64,000 bases of DNA from Loxodes magnus (Eukaryota; Ciliophora; Karyorelictea; Loxodida; Loxodidae): assembly GCA_946699065.1 (NCBI GenBank), contig CAMPDV010000090.1, positions 186,001-250,000 of the forward strand. Reading direction: 5' to 3'. Positions 25,041 through 38,799 of this stretch are shown here, in pieces (positions within the stretch are counted from its first letter, which is position 1; every line of letters starts with the position of its first letter). The position numbers were made by a program, and so were the translations under genes. The notes beneath the pieces were generated by a model. That model was given only the letters and a program-made list of their open reading frames with translations. It did no database searches and had not been told where the DNA came from.

Positions 25041-26490
25041 CAGATTAAATTTATTTTTTATTATTTAATAAATTATATATAATTTACAAAAATTACTATT
25101 TTTTATTTATTAATATTTGCTTCATTTAAATTTATTAACTAATGCTTGAATTATTTAATTTTTATATGTTTTTTTACCTGTATTCTCTTACAGTTAAAAT
25201 TTCTATTCTTAATCTTATATATTAAATTTAAATTGAATATTTTAAGAAATAATAAGTTAATTTTTGTCTAGATGTAAAAAGTGTATTTACTTATTATTTA
25301 TATTTAAATTTAAAGAATATTCCTTTTATAGATTTTATTCTTATTCTGTATAATAATATATTAATTCTTTTATTCTAAATTAATATTATTATATTATTTA
25401 TTCATATTCTTGTAGTTAAATCATTCCATTTTTATTTTATGCTTTTTTTTAAATTTATTTCAAGTTACAATATTCTTAATGTTTTTTACCCCAATGTGAT
25501 TAAAATATTTGTAAAAATAACTTTGCTAATTCTTTTTAATTTTAATTTTTACTATTTCAGTGAATAGAAATTTATTTATTGATTCTTATTTTTTTGCTTC
25601 TATCTTCTATCTTATTCTTTAACTAAATTAAAAAGAAATTATATTGCAAATTTTCTTATTTTTTTTAACTTTTTGTCAGATTTTTAATATTTTTACTAAA
25701 ATTTTCTTAGAAGATTAATTCAATATTATTTAAAATGTACCATTTGTATTTATTTATTGAATGTATCGAATACCATGCAAATCTATATTTAAAAATATAA
25801 AACATAAAATTTATAAAAATGAATATAAAGCTTTTTTTTATTTTTTAAATGTTTTTTATTTTATTTTGTTTAATGTTGTATTTAACTAAAAATTATTTCT
25901 TTTAATCAAGTATGAAAAATCACTTGCTATTATTATTAATTTTATAAATATTTTATTTTTTTATATTATGAAAAATAAGAAACTATAATTTAATATATAT
26001 TGACTAATAATCTAAGATATTTAAAAGGAATATTTTTCACATTATAGTAAAAAAAATTACAAAGAAAATTTATTTTTTATCCTTGAATAAATAACTTTAC
26101 CTCTAATTCTGAAAACATGAGACATCATACATAAACATGAACTTTAATTAAAAAAATTGTATTAAATTTGGAAAATTAACTTGAAATTTTAAATCAGATT
26201 AACTCGTAAAGAATAATATAAAATAAATACAATTTAAAAATTAAAAAATGTTAAAATAAATTTCATTCATAAATATGAAATTTTAAAAAATAATCTAAAT
26301 TTTTCCTTTTTTATTATGAAAATTTCATCTTTTAAAATAATAAAAAAATTGAAAAATGTAAGATAAAATCCATAATTAAATTTAAACTATAAAAAATTAT
26401 TTTAAGTTCCATTGTGAAATTTCAATGCTGTAATTATCTATAAAATCATTTAAAATTAATATAAATAAAAAAAAATTTCATTTTTAATAA
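25041..26490. other. AT-rich spacer, no gene recognised
   Basis: Homopolymer-rich A+T sequence with no coding signal on either strand. Confidence 0.5.
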
Positions 26491-27444
26491 ATGGATAAGG
26501 ATTTCTATATTTAGAACAGATAGCATAATATAGTCAAGATTCTTTTTCTTAGAAAAATGCTTAGGCAAAAGTAAAATTATTAAAAGTTCAGTTTCTATAA
26601 ACTAGGGTTAGGGAATGTAAAGTGAGAAATTTGTCCTAGTTTTGCTTTCGATTATTTCAAAACATACAAGACTTTTCTTTATTGTTCTGATATTCTATGT
26701 GAGTATAACATCGAGAAAAATAATTTAGAAAAGCATAGAAAGCCCATAGAAAAACTGGATTAAAATTATACACGAGTGGTATAATTAAACGAAAATGATT
26801 TGATTATTTCTGGCGGGTGCTTGTTAAATAGACTAACGTATTTAAATCCTAATAAGTAATTAGACGGTAGTCTAAATGATGTAAGAGGAATGCATGGAGT
26901 CACTTTTACTAGAGATTAGATATTCTTTCTTAGTGGATATTAATCAAGTTCTTCCGAAATGCTTTAACTAAGATCATGACCAAAAATGATCTAAATTTAG
27001 AATATTTTTAAAGATTAAAGTTAATTTTTAAAAGGATTTGGAGCAAATTTCAAGCTTCCGTATATTTATATTTTTGGAGGTGAACATTCTGAAAAAAAGC
27101 TATAAAGAAAAATAAAAAGATACCAGATTAAAAATAACTAATGAGAAGACATAAGTGAAGCTCTAACTACAAGTTCATAAACAATGACTTCAGATATTAA
27201 AAGTAAAAATACAATTTTTATCTATAATAATAAGAGCAAAGATATAAAAACTCTTATTTTTGACTTTACTAAGGAAAAATGTTACGAGCATGGAAAAAAA
27301 TTCTATGGAAACGGACTTACTTTAATATCTAATCCTATATAATAAGGAAGCATTATTTACCAGTATAGCAATGATTGTCAATTGTTTATTTATGAAATCA
27401 ACGCTTAAGATTGGCATAGAATAGTAAATTAAGAAAGTAAATGA
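26491..27444 (+). CDS. Kelch-like repeat protein (317 aa)
   Basis: ATG 26491 (MDKDFY) to TGA 27442-27444, open with TAA/TAG as Gln and TGA as Trp. The start is supported by its paralogue at 46096-47046, which begins MDRED and shares IVKI..LRK. Visible blades contain NDLIISGG, IFFLSGYQSS, YIYIFGG followed by NNQ-Trp (TGA 27142-27144), and a last blade QLFIYEINAQDWHRI. Double glycine plus downstream Trp is the Kelch-repeat signature, and several blades would form a beta-propeller for protein binding, usually in the cytosol. Partner unknown. Flanked by AT-rich spacers. Confidence 0.8.
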
Positions 27445-30400
27445 GACCACTATAATTTAACTTTAAAATTAAATAATAAAATATCTTAAATTTTCTTTAA
27501 AAGAAAAGTTAATTATTTAAATTAAATAAATAAGTATTTTAATTTATCATATTAGATTTTTTTAATTGGACATGAATTAATAAGTTAGACATCTAAAGAA
27601 ATTTTAGAAAAGTTAAATAAAAATCGATCACATTTTTTATCAAAATTCATATTTTATCCATTTTAACATTTTTCTTTTCTTTCCTCAATTTTATAGTTTT
27701 AAATCACTTTATATAAGAAGATATTAATTTAAAAAGTTTCTTGTATAATCCTAAAATGGCTAAAAGCATTTTGAAAGGTAAATTTTATAATAATGAAAAG
27801 TTCTTAACTTTATTTATTATTTAGTAAATTCTTAGATTCTCAAAAGATTTTTAAAAAATTAAGCTCATAAAATTGTACTGAAACAAGGAAAAATTGATTT
27901 TTTTAATTATTTTGAAAATAAAGATTAAAATAAATTAAGCAATTTTTTCTATTTTTTTAAAGAAATTTCAGTTTGATGAGATAACTAGAATTTATCTTAT
28001 AATTATTTGTGTTGAAAAAATTAAAATTAAATTTTAAAACTGAAGAAGCAAATTACTTGTATCAGTCCTAAATTTCTAGTTAAAAAAGCAATTTATGAGC
28101 AATACTCGATGATTATTATAAAGTATTGATAATTGGATTATCATAATTTTCTTTAGAAGAATGAAATCACTAGAAAAGTTTAAATAAATAATATGATGTG
28201 ATATGCTTTAGATTTTAAATTTATGAATTGAGAAAAATGATTAGGGCTTGTGATCTAAAAAATTTTGCATCTATCATTAATTTTATCCTACAGTGGAAAT
28301 AAAATTTAAAGCTTTAATACCTGAAAATAATAAAAGTAGAATGCTAAAAGCTATTTATTCATTTACTTGAATTGAATTTTAGAATTAGTGTAAACAATTA
28401 TCTAAAGATAATTCAATAAAAAGCTTTATTTTAGTAGAAATTTTAAAATCAATTGTGCATCTAATATAGCTAATATAAATCATAAATTAAAACCACGATA
28501 GATGCAATAGTGTCAGAGAATAATGGGCCTCCTTAGTCTAATATATGATTTGAAATAATTAGATTTAATTAAGAAAATTAATTTTTTGCAGTAGATATGA
28601 TAAAAAGGATTGCTTTTTTAGTACATAAGACTCTATTAAAATAATGTCATTATTTAAAAAATAAGAGCTTGTATAAATTTCATTCATTTACTCCTAAAGT
28701 TTATTTTGGATTTTAGCTAAATTTTAATTTTTTCTAATGTCTTTCTATATATTTTTGCTTCTGATTTTTTGATTTTAAAGTTTTATTTTTTATAGATAAA
28801 AATCTTAAAAATAATAGAGAAATTTAAGTAAAAAAAGAAAAAATTATTTAATTTTTTCAACCTAAATAAAAGAAAATTTGAGGTTCATTTATTATATATT
28901 TTTTAGCTAATATATTAGAACTTTTAAGTTTGTTATTACTTGAAAAATAATTATCAACTAATCCTTGATTTTCTTTAAAAAAATCAATTTTTTATTAACT
29001 TTTTAATAATTTTTATTATTGCAGTTATCCTACTAGTAAGCTATTTTTTATTCTTAATCTCTCTTTCCTTTTATAAAAGCTTAATTATTTAGATTCTTAG
29101 TTTCACTTTAATTTTAGGTTATATTACAAATTTTTAGTCTATTTTGAAAATACTTGGTTATAAAATAATTTTTTGATTATAAAATTTTATAAAATTGGAA
29201 TGCCTGAAAAATCCAATTAAAGCCAGCTGGTAAAATAATAGTTAAATAAATATAATTCTAGAAATAAAATAAATAAAGATCGTTAAAAGAAGTTAAAATC
29301 CACACAATCTAACATCAAAAGAACTTCATAAAAATTATGGTGTTCTCTCCTTATAATATCCTTATTGATTGCATTGTATAATAAAGAAAATATTAAATTC
29401 ACTTATAATTTATCTTTCAGTTTAAGTGATACTTACATTAGTGTTATAAAAAATTAAAAAAAACTAAAGAAATAATCTATTCACAATATGCTAAATTAAT
29501 TTAATAGCTTATTATGTATATAAACTTAACGTTAATAAACTTAAATTAACGAAATGTTTATAAAAGATATATCAAAAGTCATGGGAGTTTAGATTCAAAT
29601 GCTCAAGATTTAAAAGAGTTTTTAAATGAGACTAAAGCAGGCTAAAATTATTTAATTCCGTTATGATAGTTGATGAAATGAATAAATTTAACTTTCGTTC
29701 TGCATTAAAGGTATCATTAAAAGAGAACAAAGTCAACTAAAAATAGCACTGAATTAGAGAAAATTCTTAATGAATATTAAGCTTAAAAAAGATATTATTT
29801 AAAAAAAATTATAAAAATGATATCTGAAGTCTATAATTTCTTCAATTAGATCTATAATATTTCATAAATGATTTAAAATAAAAAAATTAAATTATCCAAA
29901 GAAAATATTTCTTTATAAACAAATCATAAAAAAAGCTAGAAGATTAGGTAAAAAAATATTATATTTTTTTGACAAAATAATCTATTAGCATTCTAATTAG
30001 AGTTTTTAGATGCTTTTTTCATTTCAACTTTTAATAAAAAAGAAATAAATTTTTGCTGCTTTATGATGAAAATTTTTTTTTTCACAAATTCACAATATAA
30101 ATTTTTTATGTATTTAGAATTTAATCCCAAAACGCTCACTTTACTATGTAAAAGAGTAATAAAAACATTTAAATAAATTAAAATTAAATTTTGTTATCTT
30201 TTTTCTGAGAATTCTTCTAAGATTTTAATAGTAATCCATATAGATTTTGAAAAATGCATCTAAGAATTGTAAAATTCTAAATTTTTCAAATTTTGTTCAG
30301 AATTATAATCAAATTTTCAAGAAAAGATTAAAGTGATTTGTTTGAATGAGAAAAATAAAAAAGAAGACAATAAAGTAACTAAAAACCTTGAGTTTATTTT

Positions 30401-31529
30401 ATTAACTTTGTTTCAAATAAAAAAGTCAAGATAATTTCTCCTTTCAAACTTATAAAAAAAACAATTTCTTTATTTTATAACTTTCATAAATATCAAAGAA
30501 TTATTCAAAGGATTTAGGAAGATTCTATAATTAATAAATATTTAATTTTTGCTCTTAGTGGATATATAATCTTATGCTAATACCAATTTAATATAAAAGG
30601 CTAATGATTTTAATTCGTAAAAATGTTTTCATTAAAAGAAATAAAAAATAAAAATTTAGAAAGAAATAATTTTTTATCATCGGGTAGAACTACGAAAATA
30701 AAGATATTTATGATAAAGTTGGTTTATTTATAGAAAGCTTTCTATAGTGAAGAATCTCTTTTAATTAATCTATTATATATACTCTAAATTTTATAGCAAA
30801 TTTAAAAAAAAAATTTTGAGTAATATGAGTTTAAAAAATAGAGAATAAAAATTTTAATTAAATCTAAAAAAATAAAATTTCTTATTTAATCTTAAATTAA
30901 AATAAAAAGAAAAATATAATAAAATTTCAGTTAATATTTAAATTAAAATTAATTACTTAAGATAAATAAAATCTAAAGCTTGAAATAAAAGTTTGTTGAG
31001 ACGATGTTTTTATTTAAGCAGTTAAAATAATCTGAGATGATACAAATAGAATAAAAAAATTATTGATTCTTAAAAATCTAAAAGTAGAATTAATATTTTT
31101 AAAATAAAATAAATATTTATGTATATATTTTAATTCTAGCTTATTTTAAATAAAAAAAATTTGTTGAAAAATATTTAAAAAAAATAAAAAATTTTATCTA
31201 AAACAAATTTTATTTAAATAATTACTTAAAAAATAAAGATAAAAATTTAAAATGAAACAATTAAATTAAATATTTGAAATTCTAGAATTAAAACGTTAAT
31301 GAAATAGTACCATCATAAAATAATATGATTTTAATAAAATAATTTAACGAAAAAATGAATTATCGTTATAAATTTTCTTTAGCTAAAAAAATAAAAATGC
31401 TTATGTAAAAATATAAAATTTAATTATGTTACTAACTTAATATGTAGGAATCAATTTAAAAATAGTTATATGTCTTAGTCACTAATTATATAATAAAAAT
31501 AATAAAAAAAATACTTTAAATTTAAGTTC
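27445..31529. other. Long AT-rich stretch without recognisable genes
   Basis: About 4 kb of A+T-rich DNA. Short Gln/Lys stretches are readable under the altered code, as expected when no codon blocks translation, but none has supporting motifs. Confidence 0.5.
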
Positions 31530-33714
31530 TCATTTTTTCTACTTCTGCGTGCTTGAGAATTTTTTATCGAGTGGATTGGGTAAATTTATGTCTATTAAGC
31601 TTCCAATTTTTTTATTGAGGATCTTATTACAAAAATCAAGTACTTTGTCTAGATCTTTATACACAACTTTATTTTCATTTTAAGTATGTTTTCTAAAATT
31701 TACAAAAGGAGATAATATAAATTCGTGATTGGTATATGGCACTATATCGTCCACTTTAATTAACGGTTTAGATATAAAATTAAAAGCAGCCATTTGTTCT
31801 TTACCGAGGATAATTTCTTTCAGCTATTCCGACTCAATCAATTTTTTTACTAAAAACTTTGCTTCAAAGCAGTCGTAAAATGTTTCATTAGCTTTATCAA
31901 AAAGTTTAATTTTCTTCTGAATTTTTTTTCGATTTATTTTCATTCCCTTATTTTTGCAAATACCTATCATTTTGTAGAAATATTACTTAAAAAGTTTATT
32001 TTCAAGTGGTCTTCAGACTTTTTTTTCGATTTCAAATATTTGGATTTTTTAATATTTGACATTTGAATTTTTATTATCATTTTTTCATTCTAGATTCTCT
32101 TTTATTAATTAGGAATATTCTAATTTGCTTTGATTTCTTAATCTTGATTATTTTTTTCCTTAATTCTTTAGATATTTTAACGTTATGATATCAATAGATA
32201 GTCATTTTCATCTTTATTAAATACACTCATAGATTTAAGAAAAATGTTGTCAGGCTCATTGGACTTTTGATAGAATTCTGACATTTCGCTTTTAATAAGA
32301 GTTTTTTCAAATTAATTACCTGAGTTTATATCAAATTGCTTCGTTTCTGCTTTATTCTCCTTTGGTTTTTACACGAAAATTTTAGTTTTTTTACATTCAG
32401 ACTCTTCAATTAAAAATTTTTAACTTCTATAGCCTTGTTACTTAAATTACTCACGTTATTTTTTAGAATATAATTTTTCTACTCTTCTGAAAGTGACTCT
32501 ATAGTTGCTACTTAATTCGAAACTATTTTTCTTTAATTTTTTTAATCTACGCTTTCTTATATTCCATCAGTTTATATTTCTACTTTTATTATTTACCAAT
32601 ATCCCTTATTTTCATGTTTTATTCTATTTTCCAATATTCATCATTTTCTTCTTTTTAATTTGGACTAAAATTTCCTTGTAACTCTTCTAGATCAAAATAT
32701 CATTAATAGAACTATGCGAAAGCATATTTAGAATATTCTTTCACTAGAACTGAGCAAACCAGAATGATAACACTAATAACACCTCCTATTTGTGAAATCA
32801 CTTCCTAGATTTTTTTATACCTTCTCTTATATTAGAGAATGCTGTCTGACGAATAAATAATAACCTCAAAAATGTAAGAGTTCTGTAGATTTTGATTCTA
32901 TATAGACTCCACTTAGTTTTTATCAATTGCCACGCCTTTTATTATCTTTTTATCCTTCAACATAAAACCACTGTCAGGCACTATTTCGACAGGTTTTGCG
33001 GAAAATGCTAGTATATTTGTAAGTATAAATATCAAACATTCAAAAATATGCACTAACCTTGATTTTTATAGGAGTTTCCTAGTTCACAATATCTATAGGT
33101 TTATCAGCGAGGGGGATATAAAAATATAGCTCGCTTTCAATCATTTTTTCGATCTCACCCAGTGGAGCGCATTTTATATCTGAGTCGGAAGAATTCTGAC
33201 ACATATTCACTCTCACATATATACTACTCATAAAGTCTTCAGTAAAATAACCTCCCAAATCGAAGGTTCAAGATCAAGACATGTATTGAGTTAAAGTTCT
33301 TCTGAATAATCATCGAGATATTTTTTTAAGCCTTTAAAAAAACTTAAATTGCACTATTTGGTTGGAATTGGATAGTAAGTATAGTTTTAGAACTCCTCTT
33401 TCATATATCCAGCTTCAATGGTGAAATAAGAAGGAGGAACTTAAATTTATCAGTAGTGTTCGCTAAGACAAGGGAAATGCTGTAATTATTTATCCCAATA
33501 TACTGCCAAGATCTAGTTTCCTATTTTATTGTTTACGAAATAACAAAAAGGATTTCTTTGAAGTATCATATCTTATCTCATATTTACAAAAGCAAGGACA
33601 GAAAGTATATATATGCATATTGACAAAGAGATGTATGAAACCTATTTTCTCTCTTGTACAGCAGACTGATTTATGAAGGATAATATCTATATAACTAATA
33701 ATTTAAGACAACAT
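31530..33714 (-). pseudogene. Two-pass membrane-protein family, copy C (decayed)
   Basis: It extends from a possible ATG at 33714 to TGA 31530-31532. Family signatures are clear: FDLGGYFTEDFM, MCQNSSDSDIKC, the Trp column as TGA (33040-33042), QYKRRYKKIQEVISQIGG before a second membrane segment, and a C-terminus ending STQKQKK. The first 250 nt, including the first membrane segment, need several frame changes. Another change lies near 33010, between YTYKYTS and KPVEIV. It is therefore a pseudogene, although its second half is still well conserved. Confidence 0.75.
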
Positions 33715-34749
33715 GCTACTTCCTATTTAAGTTAATAAGTTTTAACTTAATAAAAAGAGGATTAGAAGCTAATCTAATTTTACATACCTATAATATTAAA
33801 AGACAGCTCTTCAGTTTGGCTATGTTTGATAAAATGATCTTACATTCCTTTATTTATATACCTTCTTATCATCTTCTAGTTTATACTTCTATCGTATAAG
33901 CAAAATAAATACTCTGATTTGTTAACTTCAGTCCGTGTATTACACCATATTAGACAACTCTGTCAATATACCAAAACTTATTTTTTTCACGATTGATTCG
34001 TGTTTTAATTATATTACTCCGTTTATTCCAGAAATGACTAAATAGAAAGCTTGGTTGATAACCATAATTATTTGATGCTATCATTTGATTAGCTACCATA
34101 ATCAAACAAGGTATAGAAATTTTTGAGGGAGAATATAGCTTAGATTTAATTGAAAGTATAGATAATCATTAAGCTTAGCTTAGATCCCTATCAGCTTTTT
34201 AGATAATATGGAAACTAAATATCATATTGATAGTGGAAAGTTACTAATAGTTCCAAACTTGATATCTGAGTATGTGTTAGTTACTACCTGTTATATATCT
34301 GAGTTACTAGCCTAATGCATAAATGATCATAATATCATTTTTTATCGAATGATAGTACGAAATATAGTGTATGTTTCTTTATACTTTTAGACAATTTACA
34401 GTGTGAAGGTTTTGCTTTGACATATTAATCTTAAAATATTGTCAATGTATGCCAATCTAAAAGACACTGAACTTAAAAGCTAGTTAAACTAAATAAAAAT
34501 TATTGATTAAGATATCTAAGTTCATAGCAAGTTGTTCCTTTCATATGAAAGATGCTATGATATTTATGAAACTCAAGCCAAGTAGAAAATGTGATTTTAA
34601 TCAGTTAATTAAAGACCTAAGAAATGTACTCCGAATTGCAAATCCTTAGTAATTAAAAGAAAATTAAAGCAATAATATTTATTTAAATGGGTAGAAAATT
34701 AGAAAATAGAAGGAAGAAGTTTTTAAGTATATTACTTGGTTATTCATAT
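33715..34749. other. Spacer, no supported gene
   Basis: Slightly less AT-rich than other spacers. Protein-like sequence can be read on the minus strand, but many TGA codons and the lack of motifs leave it unsupported. Confidence 0.35.
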
Positions 34750-35790
34750 TCAATTAGTTGATAAGTTTTGATTTTAATGTCTGAAATTATTAAGACTTTC
34801 TTATTCTGTTTGCAAGAATGATCCCATTTCCTTACAAGCTTCCTAAGATTGAAAGGAGTTTGATAATTGCATTTAAAGTAATGCATTAAAATGCTTGTTT
34901 ATTCATTATTCTTGGTTTATGTTCCGTTTTATTAAGGTATTTTAACATATTGTACTCTTTAGGTTACTGTCAAAGGTTAATCCACTTTAACTCAATCTTT
35001 GGCAGTTTTTATTTTCTTTCTAAGCTAATTAGTAATAATAAGAACTCTTCTTAGGTTTATTACTTTCCTATTCTAACACAAGAAGATTAAACTTGTTCTA
35101 ATCATTAAACTATTAATTCTAGAGGAATATATGAGCCTTTATTTAATAAGTATTGTGTGATAGTTTTAGAAAGCATCATAGACAAAGTTATAAATACATA
35201 TTGACGCTTCATGCCTTTCAGAAATAACTGAGCAGATTATACATTACATTATCCTCAATGAACCTACTTTTTACCTTGATAACTAGTACTGATGCTCTGA
35301 TTTATAACTAGCACGAAGCACTAATACTTGACTTTTAAATGTAGAAGTTAACTTAAACTGTAGCATTAATTCAGTTTTTTCCTTTGAGTTCTAATCACTT
35401 AATTAAACTCATTCACTCATTCATTTTGCTTTTATCCTTTATAAACTCATTAAATTTCCTCTTATATCTCAAGTTTTAAACCATATAAATGGATGTTTTA
35501 TGAATATAGTTAGCACGTCTTTCTATACTTCATTGTACTATCATTCTAAGTGCATTTAGTTAAGTTACTTAATCACTTAAGTTTTAACCTTTTTTATTTC
35601 GACCTTTTAACTTGAATTCCTTTAATTGCAATTAAGTGAGCCAGAAATTTAGCTTTCTATATAGAGTATTCAGATCAACTTCTGGTTGGCTTCCAAATGT
35701 GGAAATAGAAATAGTCTTCAATGCAGCTTTGTGGTTGTGTATTCTACTTCTGCGTATCTTCTTCCAACTAAGTTAGCTTATATATAAGGA
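34750..35790 (-). CDS. Unrecognised gene, start unresolved
   Basis: The minus strand carries a long stretch of protein-like composition in one frame, for example FGSQPEVDLNTLYRKLNFW and, toward the end, SQEACKEMGSFLQTEQESL, ending at TGA 34750-34752. Upstream of about 35700 another frame (KLTQLEEDTQKQNTQPQ) also looks coding, so a tiny intron may lie between them. It is divergently oriented from the short gene starting at 35808, leaving a compact shared upstream region. No domain is recognised. Confidence 0.4.
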
Positions 35791-35807
35791 GTAGCTTGTC
35801 CTATTAT

Positions 35808-36205
35808 ATGGGAAGACAGGATTCTATAGCAGTCTCTTCACGTGAAAATCTGTTTTAATACCAAAATCAATATTACTAAGATGTATAGAGATGGAATAGA
35901 AAAGAAAGGGTTGAAACGTGCAAGTTAGTAAGAGGAGAGAGGATAAAAGAGCGAAAACTGTAAGATTACAGTGATAAATAAGTAGCATCAATGGAAAATC
36001 AATTAGCGGAAGTGATTGAAGGGGGATTATAAAAAATGAAACTTCAAGGAGAAACTTAAGTAGCATCAAAGATGAAAAGAAGTAGATAACTAAACTTCAG
36101 CTAAAAGCTTTATCATCATAAATACTATCCAGCACATTGCTAACAGAATTAAAGGGTGAAAGTTCCAGTATGGAGCAGTAATATAATAATAAGTTATTTT
36201 AGTGT
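35808..36205 (+). CDS. Short charged protein gene, possible 5' part of the kinase gene
   Basis: ATG 35808 opens MGRQDSIAVSSRENLFQYQ and continues as a Glu/Lys/Gln-rich helical protein. A GT..AG segment of 26 nt (36082-36107) fits as an intron and keeps a coding-like frame (LSSTLLTELKGESSSMEQQ). That frame reaches the kinase ATG at 36314 without shift and without TGA, so this may be an N-terminal extension of the kinase rather than a separate gene. The intervening 36205-36313 looks like ordinary AT-rich spacer, so I list it separately. The minus ORF 35824-36069 is a shadow. Confidence 0.45.
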
Positions 36206-36313
36206 TCATTGTAGATTGATAAGTCATAATAAATATCTAGAATAAACAAAAATTATAAGATAAATCACTCTCTTTAAAGAGTCTTTTTAATCTTTATAAA
36301 TTGTAATAAAAAT

Positions 36314-38799
36314 ATGGATCAGCAGACTTTCGAAGCTGCTTAAGTCTATATTTAGTAATAAGGATTTCTATAAAACTTGGAATAATTTGGAGTCAAAACT
36401 ATATATGCAGAAGAACTCGAGTAAGGAGATCTACTAGGAAGTGGAGGCTATGGAGATGTTTACAAAGGGATTTATAAGTCAATTGAAGTTGCAATTAAAC
36501 GATTCAAGCAAGCCAGAAACAAGAACTTGAACCAAAGTATTGACGAATTTTTCAATGATATAACACCCTGGTGTAAGCTAAGACACCATAGGTTTGTGGC
36601 ACTTTATGGAATTAGTGTAGACAAGGGATTGGCTATAATATCTGAACTTTGTAAGGAAACTTGCTTCTAAGCGATTCCCAGACTTTAGTAGCCAGGAAAT
36701 GAAAAGCTAATGGCCAGAATATGCTGCGAGCTTGCAGAAGCTTTACTCATCATGCATGAGTTTTATAATCTAGTTCACCGAGATATCAAGTGCTTGAATG
36801 TCTTACTGGATAAAAATGATCATGTTAAAGTATGTGATATGGGACTTGCTAGGAACTTAGTGCAGATTGCAAAATCTGAAAATAAATCATAACAATAACT
36901 TTAATAGATAAGCCAACAAGCATCATCAGCAGCGACTTCAAAGTAAATAGATATGAATTAAGAATCAATTGTCATTGAAGTAAAAAAGTTCACTAATTTA
37001 GTTGAAGCTACTTTAAGATTCATGGCTCCAGAGTATTTCAAAACGAAAAAAATTTTGACAAAGGCAGTGGATACTTATGCCTATGGCTGCACACTGCTAT
37101 AGTTATATGCAAATAAGCTTCCATTTTAATATGAAGAGGAAATAAATAAAAAAAAGATGAATGATCAAGAAATCAGAAGTTCCTTGTTTAAGGATATCAT
37201 TCCTTAGATTCCACAGGGAGTTCCTTATTTTATTAAAGATATTATAGAAAGATGTCTACGAGCTGATCCTTCAAAAAGACCGAAAATGAAGGAAATATTT
37301 GATAAATTTGAGACTATTTTGAATGATGAAGATGAGTTCTAAAGGAACTTCCTTCAGTAAAGCATGCCATAACAGATACAGCCAAAAACGAAGATAATGT
37401 TTATGCCTGATTCGTAAATTTAATATGAAAAAAGCGAGTATCAATTTGTAGAAATTGAGTATTACATGAATCAAAATAACATGTTTAATGCTAGACTGGT
37501 TACAGAGTAACCAGAAGAAATTAAAATTAATTAGCCTCCTTCTAATCCAAATAATGCTTCAAATCTAAGTCAATTAGAAATGTCAAATCTAAAAAGAGTA
37601 GAATCAGAGGAAACATTTTGGGAAGATGAAAATAATTAATAAGTTTAAGAATAAAAAGTAACCTCACCTTCTGCTTTATAAGCTCAACCATTATAAGAAG
37701 AGAAAAAATTTGATGAGATTTATAAGTAAAAGCCATCTACAGTGCCTAATTTACCACCTATTGATTAAAAGCAGCATTTAATAAGAGAAGTAGATGAATC
37801 CTAAATCGTTGAAATCACTATGTACGATAAATAAACAGGAAATTCTGTTGCAGTCAAAGTACCTGAAATTAAGTTAACTAACCAAAGTGTTTAGTATTAA
37901 ATTGAATTTCAAGCTAAGAATCTATAAGGCTAAAATTAACTATAATTAGGTAAGTATTTTACTATTTAGTCCAACTAAATTAAAACTTAACTTCATAGAA
38001 TCCTAATATTGCTGTTATTTAAGAACATCCTGTTAGGTCCACTATGTATACTCAGAGTAATAACTATCTTCAGCCTTTTGAATTATAACCTCAACATTTC
38101 AGTTAAATTCAATAAAACTTACCTCAAACTTATATAGGAGATGCCCCTGGGTAAATTCCTAATGGAAGAGGCAGAAAGAAGTTCCCTGATGGAACTGTTT
38201 ATGATGGAGAGTTTAAAAATGGCATGTTTCATGGAAAAGGAACTTGCAACTATCCTGATGGAGGTGTATATACTGGTGAGTTTGTGGAAAATAAGAGATA
38301 AGGGATAGGAAAATACGTTTGGGGTGATGGAAGTTCCTATGAAGGAATGTGGTCAAATGACAAGAGAGGAGGAAGGCCTATAGGTGATAAAGGAATATTT
38401 ATACTAGCGAATGGAGATAAATACGATGGTATGTTTAGATAAGATAAAAAGGATGGAATAGGCTATTATACTTTTAAGAATGGAGATTATTATGAGGGAT
38501 AATTCAAAATTGACTTAATTAATGGAAGAGGAAAGTACAAATGGGCAAATGGCTAAATATATGATGGATAATTCGAAAAAGAAAAAATGCAAGGATTTGG
38601 AGAAATGACATACGTAAATGGAGAGATTTATAAAGGAAATTGGAAGAGAAATAAACGAGAAGGAATTGGAATTTTGACAACACCTGATGGATTAGAAATG
38701 AAAGGACCTTGGAAGAATAATTTTATGAATGGAAAATTCAAAATAGACTATCCAAATGGAAAAGAGGAAGAAGCTAAATTTGTGATGGGCGTGAGATAG
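36314..38799 (+). CDS. TKL-like protein kinase with C-terminal MORN repeats (821 aa)
   Basis: ATG 36314; one intron at 37950-37969; ends at TAG 38797-38799 after the last repeat. Kinase domain about residues 36-335: glycine loop LLGSGGYGDVYKG (41-52 region), VAIK lysine 62, HRDIKCLNVLLD (155 on), DMG in place of DFG (175), MAPEYF, then a Gln-rich linker and about eight MORN repeats (for example YPDGGVYTGEF). The order and HRDIKxxN resemble tyrosine-kinase-like families. MORN repeats often bind membranes or scaffold. No TGA is in frame in the gene. If TAG is Gln here too, the frame runs on to TGA 39073-39075, but that tail has no coding look. Substrate unknown. Confidence 0.85.
37950..37969 (+). 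other. Spliceosomal intron, 20 nt
   Basis: GTAAGTATTTTACTATTTAG. Removing it joins the kinase-linker frame to the MORN frame; without removal the two are out of phase. The length is not a multiple of three, so the call is well constrained. Confidence 0.85.

Noticed and set aside
26611-26620. GGGTTAGGGA resembling telomere repeat
   Set aside because: Occurs once, inside the coding frame of the Kelch-like gene, with no tandem array.
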